Shown: positions 37,084-47,552, numbered from the stretch's first letter. The stretch is 64,000 nucleotides of DNA from Ochrobactrum sp. BTU1 (GCA_018798825.1 CP076354.1:992001-1056000), one strand, 5' to 3'. Notes: generated by a model not told the origin, from the letters alone. Numbers and translations: made by a program.

Positions 37084-38308
37084 CGGCAGGCAAATCCGCA
37101 AGGCTGAGCTTGCGGAAATCACCGCCGCTTGGATTCTGGAACGGATAGAGGCCGAATTCCGGCATCACTGCATAGAGATGGTCGAAAATATCGGACTGGA
37201 TCTGTTCATAAGACGCCCAGACGGTCGTATTGGTAAAGCAGTAGATTTCGAGCGGCAAACCATCCGGTGTCGGGTCCATCTGGCGCACAAGAAGCGTCAT
37301 GCCCTTGTGAACGCCAGGATGGTTTCGCAAATAGGTTTCCACATAGGCGCGGAACGTTCCTATATTGGTGAAGCGGCGCGTATTGACCGGGTTCTTTGCC
37401 TTGTCGCCAAGCTTTGCATTCCAGTCGGCGATTTCCTTTTCCTTCTTTGAAAGATAGCCTGTGAGCTGATCGATTGAAGCAAGGCTCTGGAGTTCATTTT
37501 CGTTCAGAAAGCGGATTGTCGCCTGATCGATAAACAGCGCACGTTTAATGCGTCGGCCACCGGATTGCTGCATTCCGCGATAATTTTTCATTGGCTCGGT
37601 GATGAGCTTGCGGATCGGAATCGTGGTGATTGTCTTATCGAAATTCTGCACCTTGACCGTATAAAGCGCGATCTCGACCACATCGCCATTCGCGTCGAGA
37701 TTTTTCATCTCGATCCAGTCGCCAACGCGAACCATGTTCGATGAAGCAATCTGCATACTGGCAACGAGCGAGAGCAGTGTATCCTGAAACACCAGAATAA
37801 GAACCGCGGCCATGGCACCCACACCAGACAGCAGGATCACAGGTGATCGATCAAGAAGCGTCGCGATGATCAACACGATCGCGATAATGTAGATTACGAG
37901 CTTGCTGACCTGAATATAACCTTTGATCGGGCGATCTTTGGACTCTTCGCGGCGGCTGTAAAGCGTATCAACCACGCTCAGAACAGCGCTTACCGTGAAA
38001 GCCAGTGTCAGAATAATGAATGCCGTCGCTACATTGCTGATTACGGTCAGTGCCGTCTGTGGCAGTTCAGGTACAGCTGCGATGCCCGACGAAATAATCA
38101 ACGCCGGAACGATATTAGCCAGATGGCCAATCACGCCATTTTGCTTGAGTTCTTCATCCTGACCAAATGCCGTCCGTTGAACGATCCTGTCGAGAACCTT
38201 CAGTAGTATCGCTTTGATAAGGAAGTTTGCGACAAACGCCGCAAGAAAAAGACCGCCAAGGGATGCAACCGTTTGCGCCCAGGGATGGGCAATAAAGAAT
38301 TCCGACAA
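37067..38308 (-). CDS. MscS-family mechanosensitive ion channel (YbdG-like)
   Basis: A 413-residue inner-membrane protein with about five hydrophobic segments (to about residue 190) followed by an MscS beta domain and a cytoplasmic cage. The pore-lining region corresponds to LLSGVGAMAAVLILVFQDTL, then VRVGDWIEMKNLDANGDV marks the beta domain. Length and form resemble E. coli YbdG (415 residues), which eases mild osmotic downshock. It stands alone, ending inside the 3' end of the hydrolase gene. Confidence 0.9.
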   Translation of the reverse strand: MSEFFIAHPWAQTVASLGGLFLAAFVANFLIKAILLKVLDRIVQRTAFGQDEELKQNGVIGHLANIVPALIISSGIAAVPELPQTALTVISNVATAFIILTLAFTVSAVLSVVDTLYSRREESKDRPIKGYIQVSKLVIYIIAIVLIIATLLDRSPVILLSGVGAMAAVLILVFQDTLLSLVASMQIASSNMVRVGDWIEMKNLDANGDVVEIALYTVKVQNFDKTITTIPIRKLITEPMKNYRGMQQSGGRRIKRALFIDQATIRFLNENELQSLASIDQLTGYLSKKEKEIADWNAKLGDKAKNPVNTRRFTNIGTFRAYVETYLRNHPGVHKGMTLLVRQMDPTPDGLPLEIYCFTNTTVWASYEQIQSDIFDHLYAVMPEFGLYPFQNPSGGDFRKLSLADLPAVTAKP

Positions 38309-38407
38309 TAGACTTTCCCGAATAAACTAAGCCAAATGATCTGGTGATTGTGAAACACTGGTACGTGGATGAGTTTCTGAAATCAACCTTCGAGCCTCAT
38401 TTCAAAT

Positions 38408-38436
38408 AAAAGCCCCGGCCAAAGGCCAGGACTTTT
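38408..38436 (-). terminator. Terminator of the PRC-barrel gene
   Basis: AAAAGCCCCGGCC (38408-38420) pairs with GGCCAGGACTTTT (38424-38436) with two mismatches around a 3-base loop. On the minus strand it ends in TTTT, 28 bases after the stop codon. Confidence 0.75.
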
Positions 38437-38463
38437 ACCATACAGGACACAAGGATTTCAGAG

Positions 38464-39054
38464 TTACTGCGCGGGGGCAGGTGTGGCTGGTGCGGGTGCT
38501 GGGTCAGCTGCTGGCGTATCTGCGGCCGGCGCATTGGTTTCGCCAGTCGCTGTTTTATCAGCAACACCGTCCGCAAAGAGGGCGGATCGATCAAAAGCCG
38601 GAGCTTCTGTCAGCTGTTCCTTTGAAGCCTTGATGACAAGCCACTTTTTACCATCACTACGCGTTGCAAGCTGAAGCTGATCCGGGCTTACCGCGACATC
38701 CTTTTCACCGACGCCAAGGAAACCACCGACGCCGATCACGGCTGCTTCAATCTCACCTTCCGGACTTGCAATCAGATCGTTCAACTTACCGACTGAGGCT
38801 GCGTCAGGTGCATCACTCTCATAAACACTCTGTCCGATGAAGCTCGAAACGAGCATCTGGCCATCCTTGGCTTCCATAAAGCCAACCTGATCGGCATTTT
38901 CCGCTGGCGGGCTGCCAAACATATTCTGGGACGAAACCGGCATTTCCGGTGCTGCGGCGGGCGCATCTGTGGGGGCGGGTGTCGCAGTCTGCGCGAAGGC
39001 TGTGCCACCAATAAACAATGCACACGTCGTTGTCAGAAGTGCTGTTCTAAGCAT
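38464..39054 (-). CDS. Exported PRC-barrel domain protein
   Basis: A 196-residue protein with a signal peptide (MLRTALLTTTCALFIGGTA, cleaved after AFA). A Pro/Ala-rich stretch leads to a PRC-barrel-like domain (about 70-150: LVSSFIGQSVYESD, VIGVGGFLGVGEKDVAV), and the end is a Pro/Ala-rich tail. Periplasmic PRC-barrel proteins are common in Rhizobiales; their role is mostly unknown. AAGGAGAT stands just upstream of the ATG at 39054. Confidence 0.82.
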   Translation of the reverse strand: MLRTALLTTTCALFIGGTAFAQTATPAPTDAPAAAPEMPVSSQNMFGSPPAENADQVGFMEAKDGQMLVSSFIGQSVYESDAPDAASVGKLNDLIASPEGEIEAAVIGVGGFLGVGEKDVAVSPDQLQLATRSDGKKWLVIKASKEQLTEAPAFDRSALFADGVADKTATGETNAPAADTPAADPAPAPATPAPAQ

Positions 39055-39190
39055 AATTATCTCCTTTATACGCTCGGTTGCATTAGTTGAACGTAGAGAA
39101 GACAATTGAGTTCCAATATTTTTAATTTTCTTCTTAGAAAGAACGCTGACTAATTTAACCAATATCCGGCTAATAATCTCTAATATAAAA

Positions 39191-39224
39191 TAAGACAGGC
39201 CGGAAAAATCCGGCCTGTCTTTTA
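39191..39224 (-). terminator. 13-bp stem terminator, probably for nrdJ
   Basis: AAGACAGGCCGGA (39192-39204), loop AAAA, TCCGGCCTGTCTT (39209-39221). T-rich sequence follows on both strands, so it may work both ways. It lies about 125 bases beyond the nrdJ stop, separated from it by a RIME-like repeat. Confidence 0.8.
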
Positions 39225-39239
39225 TATCATCTCTAATCT

Positions 39240-39348
39240 TTAAAGTATTTCCAGCAAATGTTCGTATCGGTTTTGCGTAGAATAATAAGAATAGACGAAT
39301 AATTAGAGCGTTACCTATGATTCAATCAAAACAGGTAGCGCTCTAAAG
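39240..39348. repeat. Diverged RIME-like intergenic repeat copy
   Basis: The segment shares the order of blocks with the repeats at 45367 and 45453: a TTTCCAGCAAA block, a CGGTTTTGCGTAGAATAAT block, then a GATTCA box flanked by an inverted repeat (TTAGAGCGTTACCT, 39303-39316, against 39333-39346 with one mismatch). It sits immediately after the nrdJ stop codon. Confidence 0.6.
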
Positions 39349-39349
39349 A

Positions 39350-42300
39350 TCAGCTGCAGCCGCTTGTCGCGCCGCAGGTGTCGCACTTAAGGCAGGTGCC
39401 ATTGCGAACCATCGTGAAGTTCTGACACTCCGTGCAGCTGTCGCCGGTATAGCCCTGCATCATCGACTTGATGCGACGGTCAGCTTCAAGCTTCTTCGCA
39501 GCATTAGCAGTTTCTGCACGGGCAGATGCCGCATCAGACGCCGCCTTATCCGAGAACAGTTCAGTCGCAGCAACATTGTCCTGCTGTGGCGCTGCTGCTG
39601 GCTGCTCTTCAAACTCGCGCTTGAATGCAGTTGCACCATCCGTCACGAGACCGACAGTCGCCGGGCGAGGAGACGAAGACTTGAGTGTCGTTACATTCGA
39701 AACCGATGGAGACGTTTGTGCCGACCCCTTGGATTCGTTACCCGAAGGGCTGTTTGAAACCAGCGTTGGCTTGTAGCCACGGGTCCAGCCAGTGGAAACG
39801 AGGTTGGTCTTGCCTTCCTTGATGCCCTTACCGAGTGCCGTGTTGGAGAAATCGCTCGTATCAACATGAGCGAGATCGTTGCGGCCAAGGTAAGACACTG
39901 CCAGTTCGCGGAATACATAGTCGATGATCGACGTTGCCGTCTTGATGGCATCGTTGCCGATAACCATGCCTGCAGGCTCGAACTTCGTGAAGGTGAAAGC
40001 CTCGACATATTCTTCGAGCGGCACACCATATTGCAGGCCGAGCGACACAGCGATGGCGAAGTTGTTCATCATCGCACGGAAAGCAGCGCCTTCCTTGTGC
40101 ATATCGATGAAGATTTCGCCGAGACGACCATCACCAAATTCACCAGTGCGCAGGTAAACCTTGTGGCCACCAACGACTGCCTTCTGCGTGTAACCCTGAC
40201 GACGGTTCGGCAGTTTTTCGCGCTCGTGAACGATCTTTTCAATGACCTTCTCGACAACGCGTTCAGTAATCTGAACGGCGCGCGCTGCAGCAGGTGCTTC
40301 GATCAGCGCTTCGACTGCATCATCTTCGTCTTCATCGTCAGAGATGAGCGACGCATTGAGCGGCTGCGAAAGCTTGGAACCATCGCGATAAAGTGCATTC
40401 GCCTTGAGGGCCAGCTTCCAGGAAAGGAGGTAAGCGCTCTTGCAATCTTCAACCGTTGCTTCGTTCGGCATGTTGATCGTCTTGGAGATCGCACCCGAAA
40501 TAAACGGCTGGGCAGCGGCCATCATGCGGATGTGGCTGTCGACCGAGAGGTAACGCTTGCCGATCTTGCCGCAAGGATTGGCGCAATCGAACACTGCGTA
40601 ATGCTCTTCCTTCAGGAAAGGCGCACCTTCAAGGGTCATTGCACCGCAAACGTGAACGTTGGCTGCTTCGATGTCCTTCTTGGCAAAGCCAAGTGCTGGC
40701 AGCATTTCAAACGAGAAGTCGTTGAGCTGCTCATCGGTAAGCTTCAACACGTCCTTGCAGAAATCTTCGCCCAGCGTCCACTTGTTGAAAGCAAACTTGA
40801 TGTCGAATGCGCTCTTCAGAGCAGCATTCAGCGCTTCAATCTTCTCATCGGTAAAGCCCTTCGACTTCAGCGATGATGGATTGACGCCTGGAGCCTGATT
40901 GATGTTGCCGTGACCGACTGCATAAGCTTCGATCTCAGCGATCTGGCTTTCAGCGTAACCAAGTGTGCGAAGCGCTTCAGGAACTGCGCGGTTGATGATC
41001 TTGAAGTAACCACCGCCGGCAAGCTTCTTGAACTTTACCAGCGCGAAATCTGGTTCGATACCGGTTGTGTCGCAATCCATGACAAGGCCGATCGTGCCGG
41101 TTGGCGCGATAACGGTTGCCTGCGCATTGCGGTAGCCGTGCTTTTCACCAAGCTCCAGTGCCTTGTCCCATGCAGCGCGTGCGTGGGTAATCATGTCCTG
41201 ATCTGGGCAATCCTCAGCAATCAGTGCAACCGGATTGACGGCAAGGCCTTCGTAACCTTCGGTTTCGCCATGAGCGGCGCGACGATGGTTGCGGATAACG
41301 CGCAGCATATGCTCAGCGTTTGGCTCATAGCTTGGGAACGCGCCAAGTTCATGCGCCATTTCAGCTGACGTGGCATAGGCAACACCGGTCATGATCGCGG
41401 TGAGGGCGCCGCCGATGGCGCGACCTTCATCGGAGTCATAAGGAATACCATTGGTCATCAGCAGGCCGCCAATATTGGCATAGCCGAGGCCGAGCGTACG
41501 GTATTCGTAGGAGAGACGAGCAATTTCCTTCGAAGGGAACTGCGCCATCATCACCGAGATTTCGAGAACCATCGTCCACAGACGAGCAGTATGCTCATAT
41601 GCGTTAATGTCGAACGAGCCGTCCTTATTGCGATAGGTCAGCAGGTTGATCGATGCCAAATTACAAGCCGTGTCATCAAGGAACATGTATTCCGAGCACG
41701 GATTGGACGCACGGATTGGGCCTGCGGTCGGGCAGGTGTGCCAATCATTCATCGTGGTGTTGAAGTGCAGGCCCGGATCGGCCGAAGCCCAGGCAGCATA
41801 ACCAATCTTTTCCCAAAGATCGCGCGCCTTGAGCGTCTTCATGACGCGACCATCGCGGCGTGCAGTCAGGTTCCATTCGCCATCTTCTTCAACGGCGCGC
41901 AGGAATTCATCCTTGAGCGATACCGAATTGTTCGAATTCTGACCTGCGACTGTCAGATAGGCTTCCGAATCCCAGTCGGTGTCATAGGTCTTGAACTGAA
42001 TGTCCGTGTAGCCCTGACGTGCGAACTGGATAACACGCTTGATGTAGTTTTCAGGAACCTGATTCTTCTTGGCAGCACGAACTTCGCGCTTGAGGGCAGG
42101 GTTCTTTGATGGATCGAAGCAATCATCCCGGGTTTCTGCCGAGCCGGCTTCGCAATTGACGCAAGCCTTCATGATGGCAGCCAGATGCTGCTTGACGATC
42201 TTGGAACCGGTTACGAGAGCAGCAACCTTCTGCTCTTCCTTTACCTTCCAGTCGATATATTCTTCGATATCCGGATGATCGACGTCGACGACAACCATCT

Positions 42301-43135
42301 TGGCCGCGCGACGGGTCGTGCCGCCGGACTTGATCGCACCCGCTGCACGGTCGCCGATCTTGAGGAAGCTCATCAGACCTGACGACTTGCCGCCGCCCGA
42401 AAGCTTTTCACCTTCGCCACGCAGATAGGAGAAATTCGAGCCGGTGCCCGAGCCGTATTTAAAAAGTCGTGCTTCACGAACCCAGAGATCCATGATGCCG
42501 CCTTCATTGACGAGATCATCGCCAACGGACTGAATGAAGCAGGCATGTGGCTGCGGATGTTCGTAAGCGGACTTTGATTTCGTCAGCTTGCCGGTCTGCC
42601 AGTCAACATAGAAGTGGCCCTGACCAGGACCGTCGATACCATAGGCCCAATGCAGGCCGGTGTTGAACCATTGCGGGCTGTTTGGCGCCACGCGCTGCGT
42701 CGCCAGCATGTAAGCGAGTTCATCGCGGAAAGCACTCGCATCTTCTTCCGTATCGAAGTAGCCACCCTTCCAGCCCCAATAGGTCCAGGTGCCGGCGAGA
42801 CGATCAAAAACCTGACGCGCATCCATTTCGGAGCCGAAGCGCTCACCTTCAGGGAGCTTCGCAAGCTTGTCTTCGTCCGCTACCGAACGCCAAAGCCAGG
42901 AAGGAACGTCGTTTTCCTCAACCTTCTTGAGATTGGCGGGAACGCCAGCCTTGCGGAAATACTTCTGCGCGAGAATATCAGCAGCAACCTGGCTGAACTG
43001 CGCAGGAACATGGATGTTCTCAAGGCGGAACACCACAGAGCCATCGGGATTCTTGATCTCGCTGGTCGCTGTGCGGAACTCAATATCGGCATAGGCCGAC
43101 TGATTCTCTTTCGTGAAACGGCGTTCGATCTTCAT
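39350..43135 (-). CDS. nrdJ: Vitamin B12-dependent (class II) ribonucleotide reductase
   Basis: A 1261-residue enzyme reducing ribonucleotides with adenosylcobalamin, independent of oxygen. The barrel has the expected cysteine and radical-site surroundings ([39 protein letters not shown]). The end carries a zinc-type cysteine cluster ([23 protein letters not shown]) typical of long alphaproteobacterial NrdJ. A linker rich in Ala/Glu precedes it. The ATG at 43135 gives [11 protein letters not shown] with GGATGG upstream; ATG 43144 adds three residues. An NrdR-box-like sequence lies just upstream. Confidence 0.95.
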   Translation of the reverse strand: MKIERRFTKENQSAYADIEFRTATSEIKNPDGSVVFRLENIHVPAQFSQVAADILAQKYFRKAGVPANLKKVEENDVPSWLWRSVADEDKLAKLPEGERFGSEMDARQVFDRLAGTWTYWGWKGGYFDTEEDASAFRDELAYMLATQRVAPNSPQWFNTGLHWAYGIDGPGQGHFYVDWQTGKLTKSKSAYEHPQPHACFIQSVGDDLVNEGGIMDLWVREARLFKYGSGTGSNFSYLRGEGEKLSGGGKSSGLMSFLKIGDRAAGAIKSGGTTRRAAKMVVVDVDHPDIEEYIDWKVKEEQKVAALVTGSKIVKQHLAAIMKACVNCEAGSAETRDDCFDPSKNPALKREVRAAKKNQVPENYIKRVIQFARQGYTDIQFKTYDTDWDSEAYLTVAGQNSNNSVSLKDEFLRAVEEDGEWNLTARRDGRVMKTLKARDLWEKIGYAAWASADPGLHFNTTMNDWHTCPTAGPIRASNPCSEYMFLDDTACNLASINLLTYRNKDGSFDINAYEHTARLWTMVLEISVMMAQFPSKEIARLSYEYRTLGLGYANIGGLLMTNGIPYDSDEGRAIGGALTAIMTGVAYATSAEMAHELGAFPSYEPNAEHMLRVIRNHRRAAHGETEGYEGLAVNPVALIAEDCPDQDMITHARAAWDKALELGEKHGYRNAQATVIAPTGTIGLVMDCDTTGIEPDFALVKFKKLAGGGYFKIINRAVPEALRTLGYAESQIAEIEAYAVGHGNINQAPGVNPSSLKSKGFTDEKIEALNAALKSAFDIKFAFNKWTLGEDFCKDVLKLTDEQLNDFSFEMLPALGFAKKDIEAANVHVCGAMTLEGAPFLKEEHYAVFDCANPCGKIGKRYLSVDSHIRMMAAAQPFISGAISKTINMPNEATVEDCKSAYLLSWKLALKANALYRDGSKLSQPLNASLISDDEDEDDAVEALIEAPAAARAVQITERVVEKVIEKIVHEREKLPNRRQGYTQKAVVGGHKVYLRTGEFGDGRLGEIFIDMHKEGAAFRAMMNNFAIAVSLGLQYGVPLEEYVEAFTFTKFEPAGMVIGNDAIKTATSIIDYVFRELAVSYLGRNDLAHVDTSDFSNTALGKGIKEGKTNLVSTGWTRGYKPTLVSNSPSGNESKGSAQTSPSVSNVTTLKSSSPRPATVGLVTDGATAFKREFEEQPAAAPQQDNVAATELFSDKAASDAASARAETANAAKKLEADRRIKSMMQGYTGDSCTECQNFTMVRNGTCLKCDTCGATSGCS

Positions 43136-43151
43136 CTGTCCCATCCAAACG

Positions 43152-43167
43152 TTCTATATATAGTGGC
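43152..43167 (-). promoter_or_regulatory. NrdR-box-like palindrome upstream of nrdJ
   Basis: The core CTATATATAGTG (43154-43165), read on the minus strand as CACTATATATAG, matches the centre and one arm of the NrdR consensus ACACWATATATWGTGT. NrdR represses ribonucleotide reductase genes in response to dATP/ATP. Most targets have two boxes about 31 bp apart; only one is seen here, very close to the start codon. Confidence 0.5.
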
Positions 43168-43836
43168 CAGACCGATAAATTTCAGCCTCGGCCTGCCAGC
43201 CACGGTACGCATCGCGTCGATTTGTTTCGAACGTCCTCCCAACAGGTGAGAGGGCAATCGTATTGAGAAGCGAACTCCTCGGAAATTCATCTGGCCAAAC
43301 ATCCTCATGAGAGGCGTATCAGCGCTCCGGCCAGTGGCCGAACTTATTCGAAGTCGAGCAAGCTTTCAGATCAGGATTTCCCCATCTGGTATGTTACCAT
43401 GATTGAAAATACTAAATCTAGTATTAATGCGACGCCGCCATCAATGAATCCAGCTTTCCGTCACACCTAGTCGGCCTGAGTTTCAGACGCAAAAAACCCC
43501 GCGCGATACACGTCTTTTCGACGCAACGCCCGCTAGGAATTCAACTAGTTTGAAGAAAAGACCGACTAAATTGACTACGCTCGGCCACGCCACTCACGCA
43601 ACGACAGGCTCATAAAAAACGACTCGGACATGAGCGTCAAGCATTGGTTTACCATAAGGCCGCAGACGCTAGATATTGTGGGAAAGCTCTGGGGGCAAAT
43701 GTGGATAACGGGGAGAATGACGGTTATGTGAAAGACAAAAAATTTAGCCGGAAAAACAAAATACAGAACACCGGACACCGCAAAAGCCATTCACGACTGA
43801 TGCATGACGGTTCAAAAATCGTTTATAAGCAGAAGG
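43168..43836. other. Intergenic region upstream of nrdJ
   Basis: About 670 bases with no supported gene. It should hold the nrdJ promoter and perhaps a long leader. A GCCACTG segment on the minus strand near 43356 recalls a cobalamin riboswitch motif, but the B12 box was not found. A plus-strand frame at 43644-43859 has no ribosome site or motif. Confidence 0.4.
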
Positions 43837-44335
43837 TTACTCGGCAGCAATCGCGATAGGCGAGTCGCCAAAGTCGAGAAGAATGCGTTTCAGGTCGACT
43901 TCATCCACACGCGCAGCAGCTTCACGGGGTGAGACCCATTCACAAACGCGCTGTTCGCGTTCCGGCCAATCTTTCGCGCGTTCGACAAAGTGCAACGCAT
44001 AGACTGCAACCGTAAACTGGTTGATGCACTCAGGTGGCAGGTCATTTTTGCAGTAATCAAAGCTGCCGATTGGCTGAGACGATATCTCACCGCGAACGCC
44101 AGCTTCTTCATAAGCTTCACGAGCGGCAGTATCTGCAAGCGTGCGACCGACCTGCGGCCATCCCTTTGGGATAATCCAGCGACCCGTTCCACGACTGGTG
44201 ATCACAAGTATCTGCAATTCATGAGCTTCATAGCGGTACACCAGTGCCGCAACTTGTTGCAAACGACCAGAAGGCGTCAAAATACGCTTCTCTGTCGCAA
44301 CAAATTTTTTGGCCTGTGTTTTCACCGCGAAAGTC
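43837..44335 (-). CDS. NUDIX hydrolase of the diadenosine/diphosphoinositol polyphosphate phosphohydrolase type
   Basis: A 165-residue hydrolase. The NUDIX box is visible as GRTLADTAAREAYEEAGV after RWIIPKGWPQ; the first Glu of G-x5-E is replaced by Arg, while the catalytic REAYEE is intact. The same change is, as I recall it, common in related rhizobial proteins. The substrate is not certain: a nucleoside polyphosphate or similar. Start: GTG 44335 has GGTGGGA 8 bases upstream; a longer TTG start at 44379 has no ribosome site. Confidence 0.85.
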
Positions 44336-44570
44336 CCACCATTTTCCAAACAGAATGGATTGATTCGCCAAAATGACAATGGATTTGTTTAACAGGGCCT
44401 CAGAATAAGAAGCTGAAAATGCTTTTATTTTTAAGGTTTTGCTGAAATTAGCAGCCACATCGCTTTAACTCAAAAGCTTGGTGACATGCCTCCATCTCAT
44501 TTCGGCTGACTTTCAATATAGTGCGATTGCGGCGAATTTACCACCGCAATCGTCTTTCATTTATTTTCGT

Positions 44571-45068
44571 TTATCCGCGTTTTCCGCCAGCGATCGGTTC
44601 CTGATATGTGAAGCCCATATCCCATGGGAAGTAGATCCAGGTGTCCTGAGAGACTTCCGTTACGAATGTATCGACCAGCGGACGGCCTTTTGGCTTTGCA
44701 TAAACAGTTGCAAAATGTGCCTTTGGCATCATTTCACGAACGATGGCTGCAGTTTTGCCAGTATCGGTCAGATCATCGACCACGATTACGCCTTCGCCGC
44801 CATTTTCGAGAAGCGGAGCGCTAATTCCTTTCAGAATTTCCATTTCGCCCTGCGATGTATAATCGTGATAGGACGCAACGCAGACCGTTTCGATGAGGCG
44901 GATGCCGAGTTCACGGCAAACAATGGCCGCAGGAACCAGACCACCACGGGTGATTGCAACGATGGCACGCCATTCGCGGTCCATATCTGCAATACGCCAG
45001 GCAAGCGCGCGGGCATCACGGTGGAACTGATCCCAGGAAACGGGAAAGGCTTTATCGGGCAACGACAT
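44571..45068 (-). CDS. gpt: Xanthine(-guanine) phosphoribosyltransferase
   Basis: A 165-residue purine salvage enzyme that joins phosphoribosyl pyrophosphate with xanthine or guanine. The PRPP-binding signature is [15 protein letters not shown], preceded by the early [10 protein letters not shown] loop; YFPWDMG near the end fits E. coli Gpt. The ATG at 45068 has TGGAGC upstream; a longer frame upstream has no support. Confidence 0.92.
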   Translation of the reverse strand: MSLPDKAFPVSWDQFHRDARALAWRIADMDREWRAIVAITRGGLVPAAIVCRELGIRLIETVCVASYHDYTSQGEMEILKGISAPLLENGGEGVIVVDDLTDTGKTAAIVREMMPKAHFATVYAKPKGRPLVDTFVTEVSQDTWIYFPWDMGFTYQEPIAGGKRG

Positions 45069-45366
45069 CGAAACGCTCCATGGAGGGTCCGGTCGAGATA
45101 TGCCGGACCTATCAAACCAAAAATGCGCTATGACGGGTGCCATTCGCGCTGAACTGTTTAGGCTTTCTTTATTCGCGCACAGTGAAGTTTTCACATGCAG
45201 CACAATGCAGAAAGGCTTTATCCCGGCACAGTCAGCGCCGGGTGATGCTGATAACCGCAAAAATGCCTATTGTGCAAGAGCAGCGTGAGATCGCACGCCT
45301 ATAGATCGCTAAATTAGAAGCAAAAAAATGATACGCCGATCAAAATCGGCGTATCAAGCAACTGTT

Positions 45367-45452
45367 CAGAGCATTTCCAGCAAAAGTGCGAGGCGGTCTT
45401 GCGTGGGATAATGCGATAAAACAAAAAAGACCGTTCCAATGATTCAGTATTA
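45367..45452. repeat. RIME-like intergenic repeat, first tandem copy
   Basis: Contains AGCATTTCCAGCAAAAGTG, then CGGTCTTGCGTGGGATAATG and a GTTCCAATGATTCA box. It is about 80% identical by eye to the next copy, which follows directly. The block order matches the repeated intergenic elements known as RIME in Rhizobiales. Confidence 0.7.
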
Positions 45453-45560
45453 CAGCATTTCCAGCAAAAGTGTGAAGCGGTTTTGCGTCGGATAATGCGT
45501 AAAAACAAACAGTTACAGCGGTTCTAACGATTCATTCTTAACTGGAACCGCTGTAACTGG
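45453..45560. repeat. RIME-like intergenic repeat, second tandem copy with terminal inverted repeat
   Basis: Begins CAGCATTTCCAGCAAAAGTG, with CGGTTTTGCGTCGGATAATG and a GTTCTAACGATTCA box. TTACAGCGGTTC (45513-45524) forms a 12-bp inverted repeat with 45545-45556. A further CTGGAACCGCTCTAA repeats the last arm. It may also serve as the 3' end structure of the universal stress protein gene. Confidence 0.7.
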
Positions 45561-45567
45561 AACCGCT

Positions 45568-46413
45568 CTAACGCGAGAAAAGCGTGAGGATAGGGAGGTC
45601 ATTGAGCATGGCGCGGGTAACACCGCCGAAAACCAGCTCACGGAGCCTTGAGTGGCTATAGGCGCCCATGACCAACAGGTCGGCACGCTGCGCTATGATG
45701 TGTTCTCGCAAGACATCCTGCGCATAACGATTATGAGATGCCAGTGGCGTTACGCTTACGGCAAGTCCATGACGAGAAATGGATTCAGCAAGATCGCTAC
45801 CTGCAAGTGCTTCATCCTCACCTTCGCGCTCAGGCGGATCAATCCAGACAATTTCAGTTCGGCTTGCATTCCTCATCAAAGGAAGCGCGTCGAAAGTGGC
45901 GCGTGCCGCCTCGCGTTTGCCATTAAATGCCACAACAATGCGGTCCAACGCTTCCATTGCAATAACGGGTGTGTGCGGAACGAGAAGAACCGGGCAGCTG
46001 GAATTAAACACCAGCGTATCCGCCGTTTCGTCATTAGTTGCCGCATCTTCAGGATCTGGCTGCCCAGCCACAAGAAGTTCCGCACCAAGACAGGATGTGA
46101 GAACACCATCAGCTGCCGTTCCGGTTTCCGAACGGGTTATGCGGAACTCATGATTTGCACCCTGACGGCGCATTTCCTCCTCAAAGCGTTCTTGTAGCCT
46201 CTCGGAGATTTCCTTGTGCTGCTTGTCGTGCAGCTCAAACATGCCCGGATCGATAAATCCGTTCGGGTCCGCATACACAATAGGAGAGGGAATAGAGTAA
46301 AGTCCGATGACGTGAATGTCGGGAAACTTTCGCATCAAAAGCCCAACTGCAGACAGAACCCGCTTCAACTCGGCTTCACTGCGGGAATAGGCTACCACCG
46401 TCTTGTAGGACAT
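45568..46413 (-). CDS. Universal stress protein, two UspA domains
   Basis: A 281-residue tandem Usp protein. The second domain keeps the ATP-binding pattern G-x2-G-x9-G-S/T as MGAYSHSRLRELVFGGVTRA; the first domain (about 1-150) lacks a full match (AGQPDPEDAA). Such proteins support survival under starvation or oxidative stress; their client is usually unknown. AAGGAGAT precedes the ATG at 46413. Confidence 0.9.
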   Translation of the reverse strand: MSYKTVVAYSRSEAELKRVLSAVGLLMRKFPDIHVIGLYSIPSPIVYADPNGFIDPGMFELHDKQHKEISERLQERFEEEMRRQGANHEFRITRSETGTAADGVLTSCLGAELLVAGQPDPEDAATNDETADTLVFNSSCPVLLVPHTPVIAMEALDRIVVAFNGKREAARATFDALPLMRNASRTEIVWIDPPEREGEDEALAGSDLAESISRHGLAVSVTPLASHNRYAQDVLREHIIAQRADLLVMGAYSHSRLRELVFGGVTRAMLNDLPILTLFSR

Positions 46414-46487
46414 ATCAGATCTCCTTCCGGCTATACTTCTATTTTAGCATATAATGCGATTGCGCGAGCAGGCAAAACCACCCGATT

Positions 46488-47246
46488 TCAAGCGGCTCCC
46501 TGATTTTGCAACGTTGTAATCATCGCTTCGATTGCAGCAACAGCAATATCGATCTTGGCGACATCACTGCCGCGCACCACCAGTTCCGTACTGAACCGGC
46601 CATTTTCAAACTTCGGATAAGACCCGATGATCGTTTCAGGATTCTCTTTCTGGATCGCGGTGAGCGGTGCTCCAATGACGCCTTCACCAAACGGGCAGCG
46701 CACGGCCTTCGACAAAAGCTTGCGGCCAGTTTTCAAGGTTGGGAGAACATTGTCGAGCATCGCCTGAAACACAGACGGCACGCCAGCCATCACATAGACA
46801 TTGCCGATATGAAAGCCGGGCGCAGCGGATACCGGATTGTCGATATGTTCCGAGCCCTGCGGCATACGCGCCATGCGCTTGCGTGAGTCCGTAAACTCCA
46901 GATCACGCTTGGCGTAATTGTCGCCCAGCAGCTTCATCGCCTTTTCATCATAAATGCATGGCACTTCAAAAGCGCGTGATACGGCGTCTGCAGTGATGTC
47001 ATCATGGGTTGGACCGATGCCGCCGGAGGTGAATACATAGTCATAGCCCGGCCGCAACGCATTGAGTGCAGAAACGATCGAATCTTCGTCGTCAGGCACA
47101 ATCCGGACCTCTTTGAGATCAATGCCGGCAGTTGTCAAAACATCAGCTAAATGGCCGATATTCTTGTCTTTCGTTCGTCCTGAGAGAAGTTCATCGCCGA
47201 TGGCAAGCATTGCAGCCGTAACGGCCTGCTGCGGGGTATTCGTCAT
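46488..47246 (-). CDS. CinA N-terminal-like / MoaB-Mog domain protein
   Basis: A 252-residue protein with the molybdopterin-binding-like (COG1058) domain: AMLAIGDELLSGRTKDKN at the start and FTSGGIGPTHDDITADAV in the middle. It lacks the C-terminal amidohydrolase of full CinA. Related proteins include pyrophosphatases acting on ADP-ribose or coenzyme by-products; the substrate here is unknown. It is the last host gene before the prophage junction. Confidence 0.85.
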   Translation of the reverse strand: MTNTPQQAVTAAMLAIGDELLSGRTKDKNIGHLADVLTTAGIDLKEVRIVPDDEDSIVSALNALRPGYDYVFTSGGIGPTHDDITADAVSRAFEVPCIYDEKAMKLLGDNYAKRDLEFTDSRKRMARMPQGSEHIDNPVSAAPGFHIGNVYVMAGVPSVFQAMLDNVLPTLKTGRKLLSKAVRCPFGEGVIGAPLTAIQKENPETIIGSYPKFENGRFSTELVVRGSDVAKIDIAVAAIEAMITTLQNQGAA

Positions 47247-47510
47247 GCCCAGACTCCATTCTGTGTATGCACAGTTAATCCCCGGCAGAAGAATGCTGCA
47301 ACTGGTTTTCTGTGTTTTTCAAACTGGAGACCCCGCATGCGACTGATTGTTTTCACTATAACTTTCATTCTCCGAAATCGTTGCGGGTAATTTGTTGAAT
47401 ATTTTCGGCGGCACTCTCGCGACAATTTCCACTGTCATTAAATCCAGTTGTTAAAACGCTGGAAACAGCTTGAATTTGCTTCACAAATCATGACATAGAA
47501 TTCCTCAGCT

Positions 47511-47552
47511 GCGGTCGTGGCGAAATTGGTATACGCAACGGACTTAAAATCC
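47511..47552 (+). pseudogene. 5' half of tRNA-Leu(UAA), interrupted in the anticodon arm
   Basis: The acceptor strand GCGGTCG, a D arm (GCG...CGC with AATTGGTA in the loop) and an anticodon loop CTTAAAA (anticodon UAA) are present in the right order. The anticodon stem then fails: ACGGA should be answered by TCCGT but TCCTG is found. No variable arm, GGTTCGA loop or 3' acceptor strand follows. The break falls at about 47553, where phage sequence appears to begin, so this is best read as the left attachment junction. The other half should lie at the right end of the prophage, outside the window. Confidence 0.75.

Larger units (their letters stand above)
45069..45566. other. Intergenic region with tandem RIME-like repeats
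   Basis: About 500 bases between the gpt start and the end of the universal stress protein gene. The left part (45069-45360) shows no supported gene; the right part holds two tandem repeat copies (listed separately). Confidence 0.5.

Noticed and set aside
43168..43836. Possible cobalamin riboswitch upstream of nrdJ
   Set aside because: A GCCACTG segment occurs on the minus strand, but the B12 box and the surrounding helices of the riboswitch could not be found by eye.
43644..43859. A 71-codon plus-strand ORF near the NUDIX gene
   Set aside because: Lys/Arg-rich, without ribosome site or motif, and overlapping the end of the convergent NUDIX gene.
45100..45288. A plus-strand ORF overlapping the gpt start region
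   Set aside because: No ribosome site and no recognisable protein; it lies in the gpt promoter region.
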